From assembly GCA_963711375.1 (NCBI GenBank), contig CAVQDV010000005.1:1426001-1490000 (forward strand): 64,000 nucleotides of DNA. The letters run 5' to 3'. Made by a program: the position numbers and the translations under genes. The notes under the pieces were generated by a model that was not told the DNA's origin, did no database searches, and saw nothing but the letters and a program-made list of their open reading frames with translations. This document shows, piece by piece, positions 24,020 through 32,594 of the stretch; position 1 is the stretch's first letter; every line of letters starts with the position of its first letter. Origin of the DNA: CAVQDV01 sp963711375. Lineage in GTDB: Bacteria; Pseudomonadota; Gammaproteobacteria; Coxiellales; Coxiellaceae.

Positions 24020-25080
24020 AAATACTCATTATAGCGGGTGGAACTGGAGGACATATTTTCCCAGCGCTCGCCGTTGCGAATAAACTAAAAGAGCAAGGTC
24101 ACGACATTTTGTGGCTAGGTGCTCCCTATGGTCTCGAAAAAAAGTTAATTACAGGGGTTTTTCCTATCGAATTTATTTCAGTGAGTGGCCTTCGTAAAAA
24201 TGGATTAATGAAATGGCTGGCCGCGCCCTTTAAATTACTAAATACTTATTGGCAGTCTTTGCGCATTATTAAGCGCTATAAACCGGATGCGGTTTTAGCG
24301 ATGGGTGGCTATGTTTGTGGTCCTAGCGGATTGGCGGCTTGGACTTTGCGGGTTCCATTGTTTGTTCACGAACAGAATTCTCGAGCGGGTTTAACCAATC
24401 GAATTTTAACAAAATTAGCCAAGCAAACTTTGTCGGCATTTCCCGAGGCTTTTTCAAATTCCGTTGCAAAGGTATTAGGCAATCCCGTTCGCCCTGAAAT
24501 ATCCGAAATTTCCGCGCCAGAAATTCGCTTTAAAAATAGGGAAAATCCACTGCGTTTATTAGTTTTAGGCGGCAGCCAAGGCGCAAAAGCGATCAATGAA
24601 GCCATGATAGAAGCCGCTAAATTAATGCCAGAAAATACTCTTGAGATCCTCCATCAAACTGGAGAGCGCCATTTTGAAGAAACCCAATCGAGTTACCGTT
24701 CTGTCCCACAAAAAGTCACGGTAAAGCCCTTTATCGATGATATGAGCAGCGCCTATTCCTGGGCAGATTTTGTGATTGGGCGCTCTGGTGCCCTAACGGT
24801 CGCTGAGCTTACGGCCGCCGGAATAGGCAGTTTGTTGATTCCTTACCCCAATGCCGTCGATGACCATCAATGGTTTAATGCGCAATATTTAGTCGAAAAT
24901 CAAGCCGCTTTTGTCACTCGTCAGGCTGATATGACACCTTCTACGCTCATGGAAATCTTAACCGATTTGCTGAGCCACCCCGAAAAACGCCTCAATATGG
25001 CAATTAACGCAAAAAAACTAGCAAAACCCCGTGCAGTTGATGATATCATAGAGGAATTAGTAGGGGCAGAGAGGGGATAA
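24016..25080 (+). CDS. murG: UDP-GlcNAc:lipid I transferase MurG
   Basis: 354 residues. GT28 glycosyltransferase that makes lipid II. N-terminal GGTGGHIFPALAVA, MGGYVCGPSGLAA, HEQNSRAGLTNR, LVLGGSQGAKAINE, and the acceptor/UDP site GRSGALTVAELTAAGIGSLLIPYPNAVDDHQWFNA. GTG start at 24016 inside the ftsW stop (GTGA). An upstream in-frame ATG at 23962 would lie inside ftsW and add 18 basic residues unlike the family. Confidence 0.96.
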   Translation: MKILIIAGGTGGHIFPALAVANKLKEQGHDILWLGAPYGLEKKLITGVFPIEFISVSGLRKNGLMKWLAAPFKLLNTYWQSLRIIKRYKPDAVLAMGGYVCGPSGLAAWTLRVPLFVHEQNSRAGLTNRILTKLAKQTLSAFPEAFSNSVAKVLGNPVRPEISEISAPEIRFKNRENPLRLLVLGGSQGAKAINEAMIEAAKLMPENTLEILHQTGERHFEETQSSYRSVPQKVTVKPFIDDMSSAYSWADFVIGRSGALTVAELTAAGIGSLLIPYPNAVDDHQWFNAQYLVENQAAFVTRQADMTPSTLMEILTDLLSHPEKRLNMAINAKKLAKPRAVDDIIEELVGAERG

Positions 25081-25084
25081 GACA

Positions 25085-26470
25085 GTGGCATTACTTGATA
25101 AAAAACGCATCCATTTCATTGGCATCGGTGGTGCTGGTATGTGCGGATTAGCGGAAATTGCGTTTTTGCAGGGTTATACTGTTAGTGGCTCTGATGCGTC
25201 CTCGAACCAAGCTACCGATCGACTGGCCAAAATGGGGATTCGACTAAGTACGAGCCACGATGCCAGCAATCTTAAAAATGCCGAAGCAGTCGTTTATTCC
25301 AGCGCCGTTAAAGACCATAATGTCGAATTACAAGCCGCTCGCCAAGCGGGTTTGCTTTGTGTTAAACGTGGTGAATTATTAGCTGAATTATTTAATGCTA
25401 AATTTGGTATAGCCATTGCAGGAACTCACGGAAAAACCACCACCTCTTCGTTGGTTTCCCATTTATTATTGCACGCCAATTTAAAGCCGACCTTTGTTAT
25501 TGGCGGCATTCTGAATGAAGTGGGCAGCTCTGCTTATTTAGGAAGCAGCAATTATTTCGTGGCGGAAAGCGACGAAAGCGATAAATCCTTTTTATATTTG
25601 AGACCAAAAATCGCTATTATTACGAATATTGATGAAGACCATTTAGAAAATTATAATGGCGACTTTAATGAATTAAAAAAAGGATTTTTAGATTTTATTC
25701 ACAATGTTGATCCTAAGGGCCTAGTTATTGTGTGTCTCGATGATCCGATTATTGCTGAATTAATTCCCAAAATTAAACGTCCAATCATTACTTATGGCTT
25801 TTCAGAAAAGGCTGATTATCGTGCGCGTGATTTTTCGGCTAAGGGATTAAGCACGTTTTTTAAGGTTGAGCGCAAAGGGAAGTTAACATCGCTTAGTCTA
25901 AATCTGCCTGGTATTCATAATGTCTTAAACGCCTTGGCCGTCATTGTCTTGGCAGAACATCTCAAGGTGCCGGAAGAAAATTATCTAGAAGCGATGGCGC
26001 ATTTCGCTGGCGTTGGTCGACGTTTTCAATATCATGGAAATTATTCTTTGCCAAAAGGTGAGGTTCAGGTTTACGAGGATTACGGACATCATCCTAATGA
26101 AATTAAAGCGACCATCCAGGCCGCCAAGCATGCCTGGCCGGACTCGCGTGTCGCCGTTATTTTTCAACCCCACCGATACACGCGCACTCGTGATTTGATG
26201 GAGGAATTTGCAAAGGTTCTTTTGGATGCCGATGTTCTGGTGTTGTTAGATATTTATAGTGCTGGTGAAACCGAAATCCCTGGAATTACTAGCCAGGTTT
26301 TGGTGGACTTAATTAATGCTCACGAAAAAATTCCAGCAAAATTAATTCGTATTATTGAAGATTTAAATGCAGAACTCCGGAAATTATTGCAGCCGGGGGA
26401 TATTGTATTATTTCAGGGTGCCGGCAGTGTCGGCCAGATGGCGAAATTATTTATTTCTCGAAATGGATAA
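25085..26470 (+). CDS. murC: UDP-MurNAc:L-alanine ligase MurC
   Basis: 461 residues. Adds L-Ala to UDP-MurNAc. HFIGIGGAGMCGLAEI, VYSSAVKDHNVELQAAR, P-loop AGTHGKTTTSSLVSHL, ESDESDKSFL, DEDHLENY, HNVLNALAVI, EDYGHHPNEIKATIQAAK and FQPHRYTRTRDL. GTG start 4 bases after murG. It is followed by ftsQ, so murB and ddl, which usually lie here, are absent at this site. Confidence 0.96.
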   Translation: MALLDKKRIHFIGIGGAGMCGLAEIAFLQGYTVSGSDASSNQATDRLAKMGIRLSTSHDASNLKNAEAVVYSSAVKDHNVELQAARQAGLLCVKRGELLAELFNAKFGIAIAGTHGKTTTSSLVSHLLLHANLKPTFVIGGILNEVGSSAYLGSSNYFVAESDESDKSFLYLRPKIAIITNIDEDHLENYNGDFNELKKGFLDFIHNVDPKGLVIVCLDDPIIAELIPKIKRPIITYGFSEKADYRARDFSAKGLSTFFKVERKGKLTSLSLNLPGIHNVLNALAVIVLAEHLKVPEENYLEAMAHFAGVGRRFQYHGNYSLPKGEVQVYEDYGHHPNEIKATIQAAKHAWPDSRVAVIFQPHRYTRTRDLMEEFAKVLLDADVLVLLDIYSAGETEIPGITSQVLVDLINAHEKIPAKLIRIIEDLNAELRKLLQPGDIVLFQGAGSVGQMAKLFISRNG

Positions 26471-26476
26471 GAAAGA

Positions 26477-27229
26477 ATGATGTCGAGAGTCGGAAAATCC
26501 TGGGCTTGGACAATGATTCAGGCTCTTTTAACAGCAACGTTAATTTGCTTAATCTATTGGGCTTGGTTGATGGTGAGAAGCCCCGAAAATTTTCCAGTCC
26601 GCCGCATAAAAATTGTGGCTACTGGAAAGCAAGTATCCGAAAAAAAATTAGAAGAAATCGTACTCAAAAATTTCCAGGGCGGATTTTTTTCATTTAAAAT
26701 TTCGCCTATAAAAAAGGCTTTATTAAGCGATCCGTGGTTGGCATCGGTTTCTTTACGTCGAGTGTGGCCCGACACGGTTGAAGTCACCGTAACCGAAAAA
26801 ACCCCTATTTTGCAATGGAATTCTCTTAAATTAGTGGACACTGAGGGGAATTTATTTCAGCCTCCAAGCGAATCGATTCCAAAAGATTTGCCGCAATTAT
26901 TTGGACCCGACGATAATTTCAAGGAAGTGTACTCTAAATATCAGCTCTATAATAAAGCTTTAAACTCACTGGGTCTTTCTATTCAAAATTTAAAAGAAAG
27001 CGATCGCTTATCCTGGACGATACGTCTGAACAATAATATTTCCGTTATTTTGGGTGAACGAAACCCAGATTCTCGCTTGGATCGTTTTTCGCAACAATAT
27101 CAAAAACTCATTGGAGCAAAGGCCGCCTGTGTGGCCTATGTCGATTTGCGATATCCTGACGGAATGACGATTAAATGGCAAAATCTTGATAAAGAGCAAA
27201 ATTGTCCGGCAGAGAAAATACAAGGATGA
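26477..27229 (+). CDS. ftsQ: Cell division protein FtsQ
   Basis: 250 residues. Short cytoplasmic tail, one membrane helix (MIQALLTATLICLIYWAWLMV), then a POTRA domain FPVRRIKIVATGKQVSEKKLEEIVL and the beta domain with LLSDPWLASVSLRRVWPDTVEVTVTEKTPILQW. It recruits FtsL/FtsB to the septum. It is the last dcw gene here: the next genes are RND efflux genes 30 bp later, where ftsA-ftsZ would be expected. Confidence 0.93.
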   Translation: MMSRVGKSWAWTMIQALLTATLICLIYWAWLMVRSPENFPVRRIKIVATGKQVSEKKLEEIVLKNFQGGFFSFKISPIKKALLSDPWLASVSLRRVWPDTVEVTVTEKTPILQWNSLKLVDTEGNLFQPPSESIPKDLPQLFGPDDNFKEVYSKYQLYNKALNSLGLSIQNLKESDRLSWTIRLNNNISVILGERNPDSRLDRFSQQYQKLIGAKAACVAYVDLRYPDGMTIKWQNLDKEQNCPAEKIQG

Positions 27230-27259
27230 CAGGCTAACAACAAAAACAGGGATTGTTTT

Positions 27260-28348
27260 ATGAAAAAGGAATTTCGATTTTTACATATATTGGCGGTGGC
27301 TTTTTTAGTCCCCCTACTTTTTTCGGCCTGCAATACGGGAGATTCTGGCAGCCCAATCATTCGGCCCGTAAAAACGATGTTGGTTGGCAGTCCCCAAGAT
27401 TTTACTACGCGAACGTTTCCTGGAAAAGTGCTAGCGACACATGAAGCGAAATTGGCTTTTGAAGTGCCCGGACGTTTAATTGCGCTCCCTATTTTGGAAG
27501 GTGACAAGATAAATGCCGGACAAGTGTTGGCCCAAATAGATCCCAAAACCTACCAAGAAAAATATAATGAAACCAAGGCTATTTTATTGCGAAATAAAGT
27601 GGAATATGGTCGTTATAGTGAATTAGTGAAAAATGGCTATGTATCCAGAACCGAATACGATCAAAAACGGGCTCAATTTTTAGTAGCGCAAGCGAATTTC
27701 AATACCGCCGAAAAAGATCTCAAAGACACTAAAATCATTGCCCCATTTACGGGTGTGATTTCGAAGAAATATGTAAAGAACTTTGAGAATGTAGTGGCTA
27801 AACAGCAGATTTTATTGCTGCAAGATCTTAATCAATTTGATATAGAAGTTCAGGTGCCCGAAAGCCTTATTCTCAATTTAAAAGGCGGGAAAAAACCGGT
27901 TAAAAAAATGACGGCCATGTTTGAGTCGGCGCCGAATAAACGGTATACCCTTTCGATGAAGGAATTTTCAAGCGAAGCGGATCCTCAAACACAAACGTAT
28001 CGACTGCTAACCACTTTTCCGGCCCCAAAGGATCTTAATGTTTTTCCGGGAATGTCGGCGAGTGTTATTGTGGAATTGGCTGATAATTCAGCACAAAAAA
28101 ATGCTTTTATTTTAATTCCATCGACAGCAGTTTTTGAGGGGGCCGATAATAAACCTTCCGTCTGGGTTGTAGATCCTAAGACTTCGCAGGTGAAGCGAAG
28201 AGTGGTAGAGATTTCTCGCTTAGATCAAGGGGAAATTCGAGTGCTTTCCGGATTGGAGCCTGGGGAAAGAGTGGTCACCGCCGGCGCGGGCTATTTAAGG
28301 GAAAATGAAAAAGTTTCCATCATGGAACCTTTAACAGGATCAGAATAA
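27260..28348 (+). CDS. RND efflux membrane-fusion subunit
   Basis: 362-residue HlyD/AcrA-type periplasmic adaptor. N-terminal signal ending LLFSAC suggests a lipoprotein (lipobox is imperfect). Lipoyl/barrel-sandwich halves: AFEVPGRLIALPILEGDKINAGQVLAQIDPKTYQ and DTKIIAPFTGVISKKYVKNFENV, with a short helical hairpin between, then beta-barrel and PSTAVFEGADNKPSVWVVD. Stop and next start are 1 base apart. No TolC-like gene adjoins, so the outer-membrane channel is elsewhere. Substrate unknown. Confidence 0.92.
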   Translation: MKKEFRFLHILAVAFLVPLLFSACNTGDSGSPIIRPVKTMLVGSPQDFTTRTFPGKVLATHEAKLAFEVPGRLIALPILEGDKINAGQVLAQIDPKTYQEKYNETKAILLRNKVEYGRYSELVKNGYVSRTEYDQKRAQFLVAQANFNTAEKDLKDTKIIAPFTGVISKKYVKNFENVVAKQQILLLQDLNQFDIEVQVPESLILNLKGGKKPVKKMTAMFESAPNKRYTLSMKEFSSEADPQTQTYRLLTTFPAPKDLNVFPGMSASVIVELADNSAQKNAFILIPSTAVFEGADNKPSVWVVDPKTSQVKRRVVEISRLDQGEIRVLSGLEPGERVVTAGAGYLRENEKVSIMEPLTGSE

Positions 28349-28349
28349 T

Positions 28350-31300
28350 ATGAACATAGCGGAATATTCGATTAAAACCAGCGTTGTGACTTGGATGCTG
28401 ATTATATTGTTAGTGGGCGGTGGATTTTTTGCTTATAATCGGCTTTCGCGTTACGAAGATCCCGAATTTACGATTAAAGATGCGATGGTGATCACCCAAT
28501 ATCCAGGTGCCACTCCCCAAGAGGTGGAACAAGAAGTCACGGATAGAATCGAAAAATCTATTCAACAAATGCCGCAAATTAAACGAATTACCTCATTATC
28601 AAAACCCGGCCTTTCTGAAATTACCGTTACCATACAAGATAAATATGACCGAAAAACCTTGCCACAAGTCTGGGATGAATTGCGAAGAAAAGTCCACGAC
28701 GTAGAATCGGAATTGCCACCGGGCGCACAAACTCCTTTAGTGAACGATGATTATGGGGATGTTTATGGCATGTATTATGCGATGAGTGGAGAGGGATTTT
28801 CCTATCGAGAATTAAAACATTATGCTGATTTTTTGAAAAAAGAACTCTCCTTAGTGCCCGGAGTATCAAAGGTCGTTATAGGTGGAGAACAAAAAGAAGC
28901 TATTTTTCTCGATATTTCACACACGAGAATGGCAAATTTAGGAATCTCGATCACTGAAATTGAAAATTTGTTGAAAGCCCAAAACCTGGTGACTTATGCG
29001 GGTGCGGTTAAAGTGGGCACGGAATATTTACGGATTCAACCCGAAGGCAATTTAAATTCAGTTCAAGCAATTGGTGATTTATTAATTAAAAGCAAAACGA
29101 ATACCTTGCTTCGATTAAGCGATATCGCAACCATCACCCGCGGATATCAAGAAGTTCCTGAGGAGCTTGATTATTTTAATGGAAAGCAGGCCCTAACGCT
29201 GGGGATTTCGATTCTATCGGGTGGAAACGTCGTTAAAATCGGGCATGCGGTGGATGTAAAATTGAAAAGCCTGCAGCCTGCGGTACCCATCGGCGTGAAT
29301 ATTCAGCCTATTTTTTCGCAGCCTACTTTAGTTGATCAATCCATTCGCGGATTTGTATTAAGCGTGGTTGAGGCTCTTGCCATTGTTGTTGCCGTTTTAT
29401 TATTTGCCATGGGTTGGCGCAGTGGACTTATTATTGCCGCTATTTTATTGATTACCGTCTTTGGCACTTTGCTAATAATGTACCTCTGCAATATTAGTTT
29501 AGAGCGCATTTCACTTGGTGCTTTAATTATTGCGCTAGGGATGCTTGTGGATAATGCCATTGTCGTTGCCGAAGGCATTTTAGTGCAGGCTATGCGCGGC
29601 GTAGAAATTTTAACGGCAGCAAAAGAGGTGGTTTCTCGTACAAAATGGCCTTTATTAGGCGCAACAATTATCGGCATTTTGGCCTTCGCGCCCATTAGTT
29701 TATCGCAAGACTCCACGGGAGAATACACGGCTTCTTTATTTTATGTACTAGCGATTTCGCTATTATTAAGCTGGATTTTGGCGATTATGGCAACGCCCTT
29801 GTTTTGCTATTTATTAATAAAGCCTAAAAAAATAGAGGGAACGCCAGGATCCGATAATGAATACAACACTCCTTTTTATCTGAGCTACCAAAAATTATTA
29901 GAACGCTGTATTCATTTTCGATGGCGCACGATCCTGTTTGTGGTGGTGCTTTTCTTACTCGGAATCTTTGGATTCTTTTTTGTTAAGCAAAGTTTTTTTC
30001 CTAATTCCACTACGCCACTTTTTTATGTGCATTTTTGGGGTGCCGAAGGAACAGACGTTCGCGTCACGGCTACTGATATGCAGGCGATTGAAAAATATAT
30101 TACGAAACTACCCGAAGTTGAAGCGGTTACAGCCATTGCCGGAAGAGCGGCGCTGCGATTTACTCTGGTTTATTCGCCTGAAAAACCAAATTCTAGTTAT
30201 GGAATTTTTTTGGTAGGTGTAAAAAATTATCGCAGCATCAATAAAGTTTCTTCTGAAATAAAAAGCTATATTCTAAAAAACTATCCTAATACAGAGCCGA
30301 AAATTGAGAAAATGCGCTTAGGGCCTGGTGGTGGGGCCAAAATAGAGGCGAGAGTGAGTGGGCCGGATTCAGTCGTATTGCGAAAAATCTCGAGTAATAT
30401 TCAAGATATTATGCATAATAATCCCATGGCCATTGATATTCGAGATGATTGGCGACAACGGGTAAAAGTCATTACACCAAAAATTCTGCCTCAGCAATCG
30501 CGCGCAACGGGTATCACGAGGTCAGATATTTCCGATGCCTTGGAAATGGCATTTTCGGGGAAAAATGTGGGGCTTTATCGTGAGCAAGATAAATTAATTT
30601 CAATTATTGCTCGACCACCTGCAAAAGAGAGGCTGAATATTGCCAGCATTGATAATTTGCAAATTTGGAGCCCCATTTTGCAATCCACTGTTCCGATTAC
30701 TCAGGTGATTTCCGCCTTTGAAACCACCTTTCAAAATGCCATTATTCATCGGCGAAATCGAATTCCTACCATTACGGTTTCCTGCGAACCCCGCCAAGAA
30801 CCGGCGAGCCGTTTATTTAATCAATTACGACCCAGCATTGAAAAAATTCAATTACCATCCGGATATTTTATTGAGTGGGGTGGTGAATATGAAAATTCAA
30901 GAGATGCTCAGGTCGCCTTGGCTACGAAATTACCAGCCGGGTTTATCCTGATGTTTGCAGTGACTTTATTATTATTTGGGGCCCTAAGGCAAACTTTAAT
31001 TATTTGGCTAACGATTCCCCTGTCGATTATTGGCGTCACTTTGGGTTTATTATCAACGAATATGGAATTTGGATTTATGGCTTTGCTCGGCCTTTTAAGC
31101 TTAACCGGCATGCTGATTAAAAATGCGATTGTATTAATCGACCAAATTGATTTTGAAATTCAGGCAGGAAAAAGGGGCTATGAAGCTATTTTGGATTCAG
31201 CCAAGAGCCGGCTACGTCCAGTAGTTCTTGCGGCTTTGACGACGGTACTGGGAATGATTCCGCTATTAACGGATGCATTTTTTGCGAGCATGGCCGTGGT

Positions 31301-31418
31301 GATTATGTTTGGATTAACGTTTGCAACTTTACTTACATTAATTGTGGTGCCAGTATTATATTCGATATTTTTTCGAATTGAAAAAAATGTTAACTTTATT
31401 TCCTCGAGTAACGAATGA
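28350..31418 (+). CDS. RND efflux transporter permease
   Basis: 1022 residues, the full RND length. N-terminal helix, porter domain with QYPGATPQEVEQEVTDRIEKSIQQMPQIKRI, TM4 region GALIIALGMLVDNAIVVAEGI with the proton-relay Asp, and the second half with TNMEFGFMALLGLLSLTGMLIKNAIVLID and RPVVLAALTTVLGMIPL. It is closest in style to the heavy/hydrophobe multidrug AcrB/VexF group. Forms a two-gene operon with the adaptor before it. Confidence 0.95.
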   Translation: MNIAEYSIKTSVVTWMLIILLVGGGFFAYNRLSRYEDPEFTIKDAMVITQYPGATPQEVEQEVTDRIEKSIQQMPQIKRITSLSKPGLSEITVTIQDKYDRKTLPQVWDELRRKVHDVESELPPGAQTPLVNDDYGDVYGMYYAMSGEGFSYRELKHYADFLKKELSLVPGVSKVVIGGEQKEAIFLDISHTRMANLGISITEIENLLKAQNLVTYAGAVKVGTEYLRIQPEGNLNSVQAIGDLLIKSKTNTLLRLSDIATITRGYQEVPEELDYFNGKQALTLGISILSGGNVVKIGHAVDVKLKSLQPAVPIGVNIQPIFSQPTLVDQSIRGFVLSVVEALAIVVAVLLFAMGWRSGLIIAAILLITVFGTLLIMYLCNISLERISLGALIIALGMLVDNAIVVAEGILVQAMRGVEILTAAKEVVSRTKWPLLGATIIGILAFAPISLSQDSTGEYTASLFYVLAISLLLSWILAIMATPLFCYLLIKPKKIEGTPGSDNEYNTPFYLSYQKLLERCIHFRWRTILFVVVLFLLGIFGFFFVKQSFFPNSTTPLFYVHFWGAEGTDVRVTATDMQAIEKYITKLPEVEAVTAIAGRAALRFTLVYSPEKPNSSYGIFLVGVKNYRSINKVSSEIKSYILKNYPNTEPKIEKMRLGPGGGAKIEARVSGPDSVVLRKISSNIQDIMHNNPMAIDIRDDWRQRVKVITPKILPQQSRATGITRSDISDALEMAFSGKNVGLYREQDKLISIIARPPAKERLNIASIDNLQIWSPILQSTVPITQVISAFETTFQNAIIHRRNRIPTITVSCEPRQEPASRLFNQLRPSIEKIQLPSGYFIEWGGEYENSRDAQVALATKLPAGFILMFAVTLLLFGALRQTLIIWLTIPLSIIGVTLGLLSTNMEFGFMALLGLLSLTGMLIKNAIVLIDQIDFEIQAGKRGYEAILDSAKSRLRPVVLAALTTVLGMIPLLTDAFFASMAVVIMFGLTFATLLTLIVVPVLYSIFFRIEKNVNFISSSNE

Positions 31419-31434
31419 TTTTTAATTCTTTTTT

Positions 31435-31556
31435 CAGGAGTTTCCACTAAAGCGGGAACTCCTTCCTTGTATTAACGCTGGCGCTCAAGTGGAGCCTTGC
31501 TCCCTCTGAGGACCCCCAGCATTTTGCGGCAATTCTCGCTTTAGCGGGAATTGCTG
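31435..31556. repeat. Composite palindromic element, inverted copy in a gene 3' end
   Basis: 122 bp from CAGGAGTTTCC to GGGAATTGCTG, in reverse orientation to the 13629 copy. Flanked by TTCTTTTTT (31426-31434) and TTCCTTTTT (31557-31565), an 8-of-9 direct repeat. Its end supplies the last codons and stop of the minus-strand gene at 31541. Confidence 0.85.
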
Positions 31557-32053
31557 TTCCTTTTTATTGTTATTGTAAATTTTTTGTCTTTAGAGCCGCT
31601 CCAGTCCATTGGGTAGGTAAGTGGGACTACCATTGAGCCCGGTTCTAGGACGCAGGTATTATAATCGCCAATGTCGGAGCAACGGGTATTTGGATAACCT
31701 GTTACAAAATTAAAAGAATATTCTTTTGTACCTGCAGACAATACCGCCATGTTGCTCATCCCCATAGCTGGCGCGGCGGGTGTGATGTATACAGTAGTAA
31801 CTTGGTTATGAGGAAAGCAATGGCTCGGACAACTGCATTTTTCTGGATTGTACTGAATGCTTCCGTGAAAGGTATTTTCTTCGGTATTTACATAACAGAT
31901 ATCAGTGCTGTTCCAACTATTGTCCACAATGAGAGTGATTTTACCTAGTAGGGGAGAAATGTTGACTTCCCCAGGAGCCACAACCGCTGAGCTAGTAGTA
32001 GCCAACCCTAGTCCCAGGCCCAAAGTAAGAGATAGTGTTATGTATTTTTTCAT
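31541..32053 (-). CDS. Hypothetical secreted Cys-containing protein
   Basis: 170 residues, not recognised. Clear signal peptide (KKYITLSLTLGLGLGLATTSSAV). The mature part has a Cys cluster (CSCPSHCF) and more Cys pairs, so it is probably disulphide-bonded and periplasmic or exported. The last residues RNSNSR and the stop come from the composite repeat inserted at 31435-31556. Without it the frame would read on to TIKKN-stop. TATAAT lies only 7 bases upstream of the ATG and no ribosome site is visible, so the message may be nearly leaderless. Confidence 0.7.
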   Translation of the reverse strand: MKKYITLSLTLGLGLGLATTSSAVVAPGEVNISPLLGKITLIVDNSWNSTDICYVNTEENTFHGSIQYNPEKCSCPSHCFPHNQVTTVYITPAAPAMGMSNMAVLSAGTKEYSFNFVTGYPNTRCSDIGDYNTCVLEPGSMVVPLTYPMDWSGSKDKKFTITIKRNSNSR

Positions 32054-32125
32054 GATTAGATTATAAGGTAATTTTTTATCTACTGCACCATTTTGTTTGT
32101 AACAAAATGTTTTTATTCCTTTTTT

Positions 32126-32177
32126 AACCCCTCACCCCAAGCCTCTCCCGCAAGGGGAGAGTGGATAATGGGTATTA
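32126..32177. repeat. REP-like palindrome
   Basis: CCCCTCACCCCAAGCCTCTC-CCGCAAGGGGAGAG followed by TGGATAATGGGTATTAAG, matching the units at 405 and 17789. It lies in the gap between two divergent secreted-protein genes. Confidence 0.8.
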
Positions 32178-32247
32178 AGTTATCAATAATCATATTGTGT
32201 GTATTATATGTACTATAATGAGTTCATGAAGAAGGGCGGGTACTTAT

Positions 32248-32589
32248 ATGAAACCATTTCAAGATTTTTTTATTGCCGTGGGCCTTGTCGCCTTACTGGG
32301 CGGCCTGGCCTATGCTTTTAATACCAATCCAGCCTACAGGCAGGGTGGAGATCAAGAATATTCTCCCGGTGAGTCCAGGTATGATTATCTGATGGAGTAT
32401 TGCAGAGGGGAAGGCATTATAGATGAGGGCTGCAGTTTTGAGTTGCTTAGACCTATTGAATGGCGTTTTCGCTACTTTCACCCACAAGCCCAGGTTGGCG
32501 AATGCCAGTACATGTGCGCAGCCCCAGATCAATACTGCCAAGGGGTTTATAAAAACAGCCGGGTTGGCTATCTTTGCGGAGCGCAATAA
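32248..32589 (+). CDS. Hypothetical secreted or membrane-anchored protein
   Basis: 113 residues, not recognised. The N-terminal hydrophobic stretch (FFIAVGLVALLGGLAYAF) is a signal peptide or anchor. The mature part has six Cys (YCRGEG, GCSF, ECQYMC, YCQG, LCGA), suggesting a small disulphide-rich export. A TATAAT-like box at about 32211 and AAGGGCGGG before the ATG support expression. Ends 5 bp before the convergent 32595 gene. Confidence 0.65.
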   Translation: MKPFQDFFIAVGLVALLGGLAYAFNTNPAYRQGGDQEYSPGESRYDYLMEYCRGEGIIDEGCSFELLRPIEWRFRYFHPQAQVGECQYMCAAPDQYCQGVYKNSRVGYLCGAQ

Positions 32590-32594
32590 AACCT

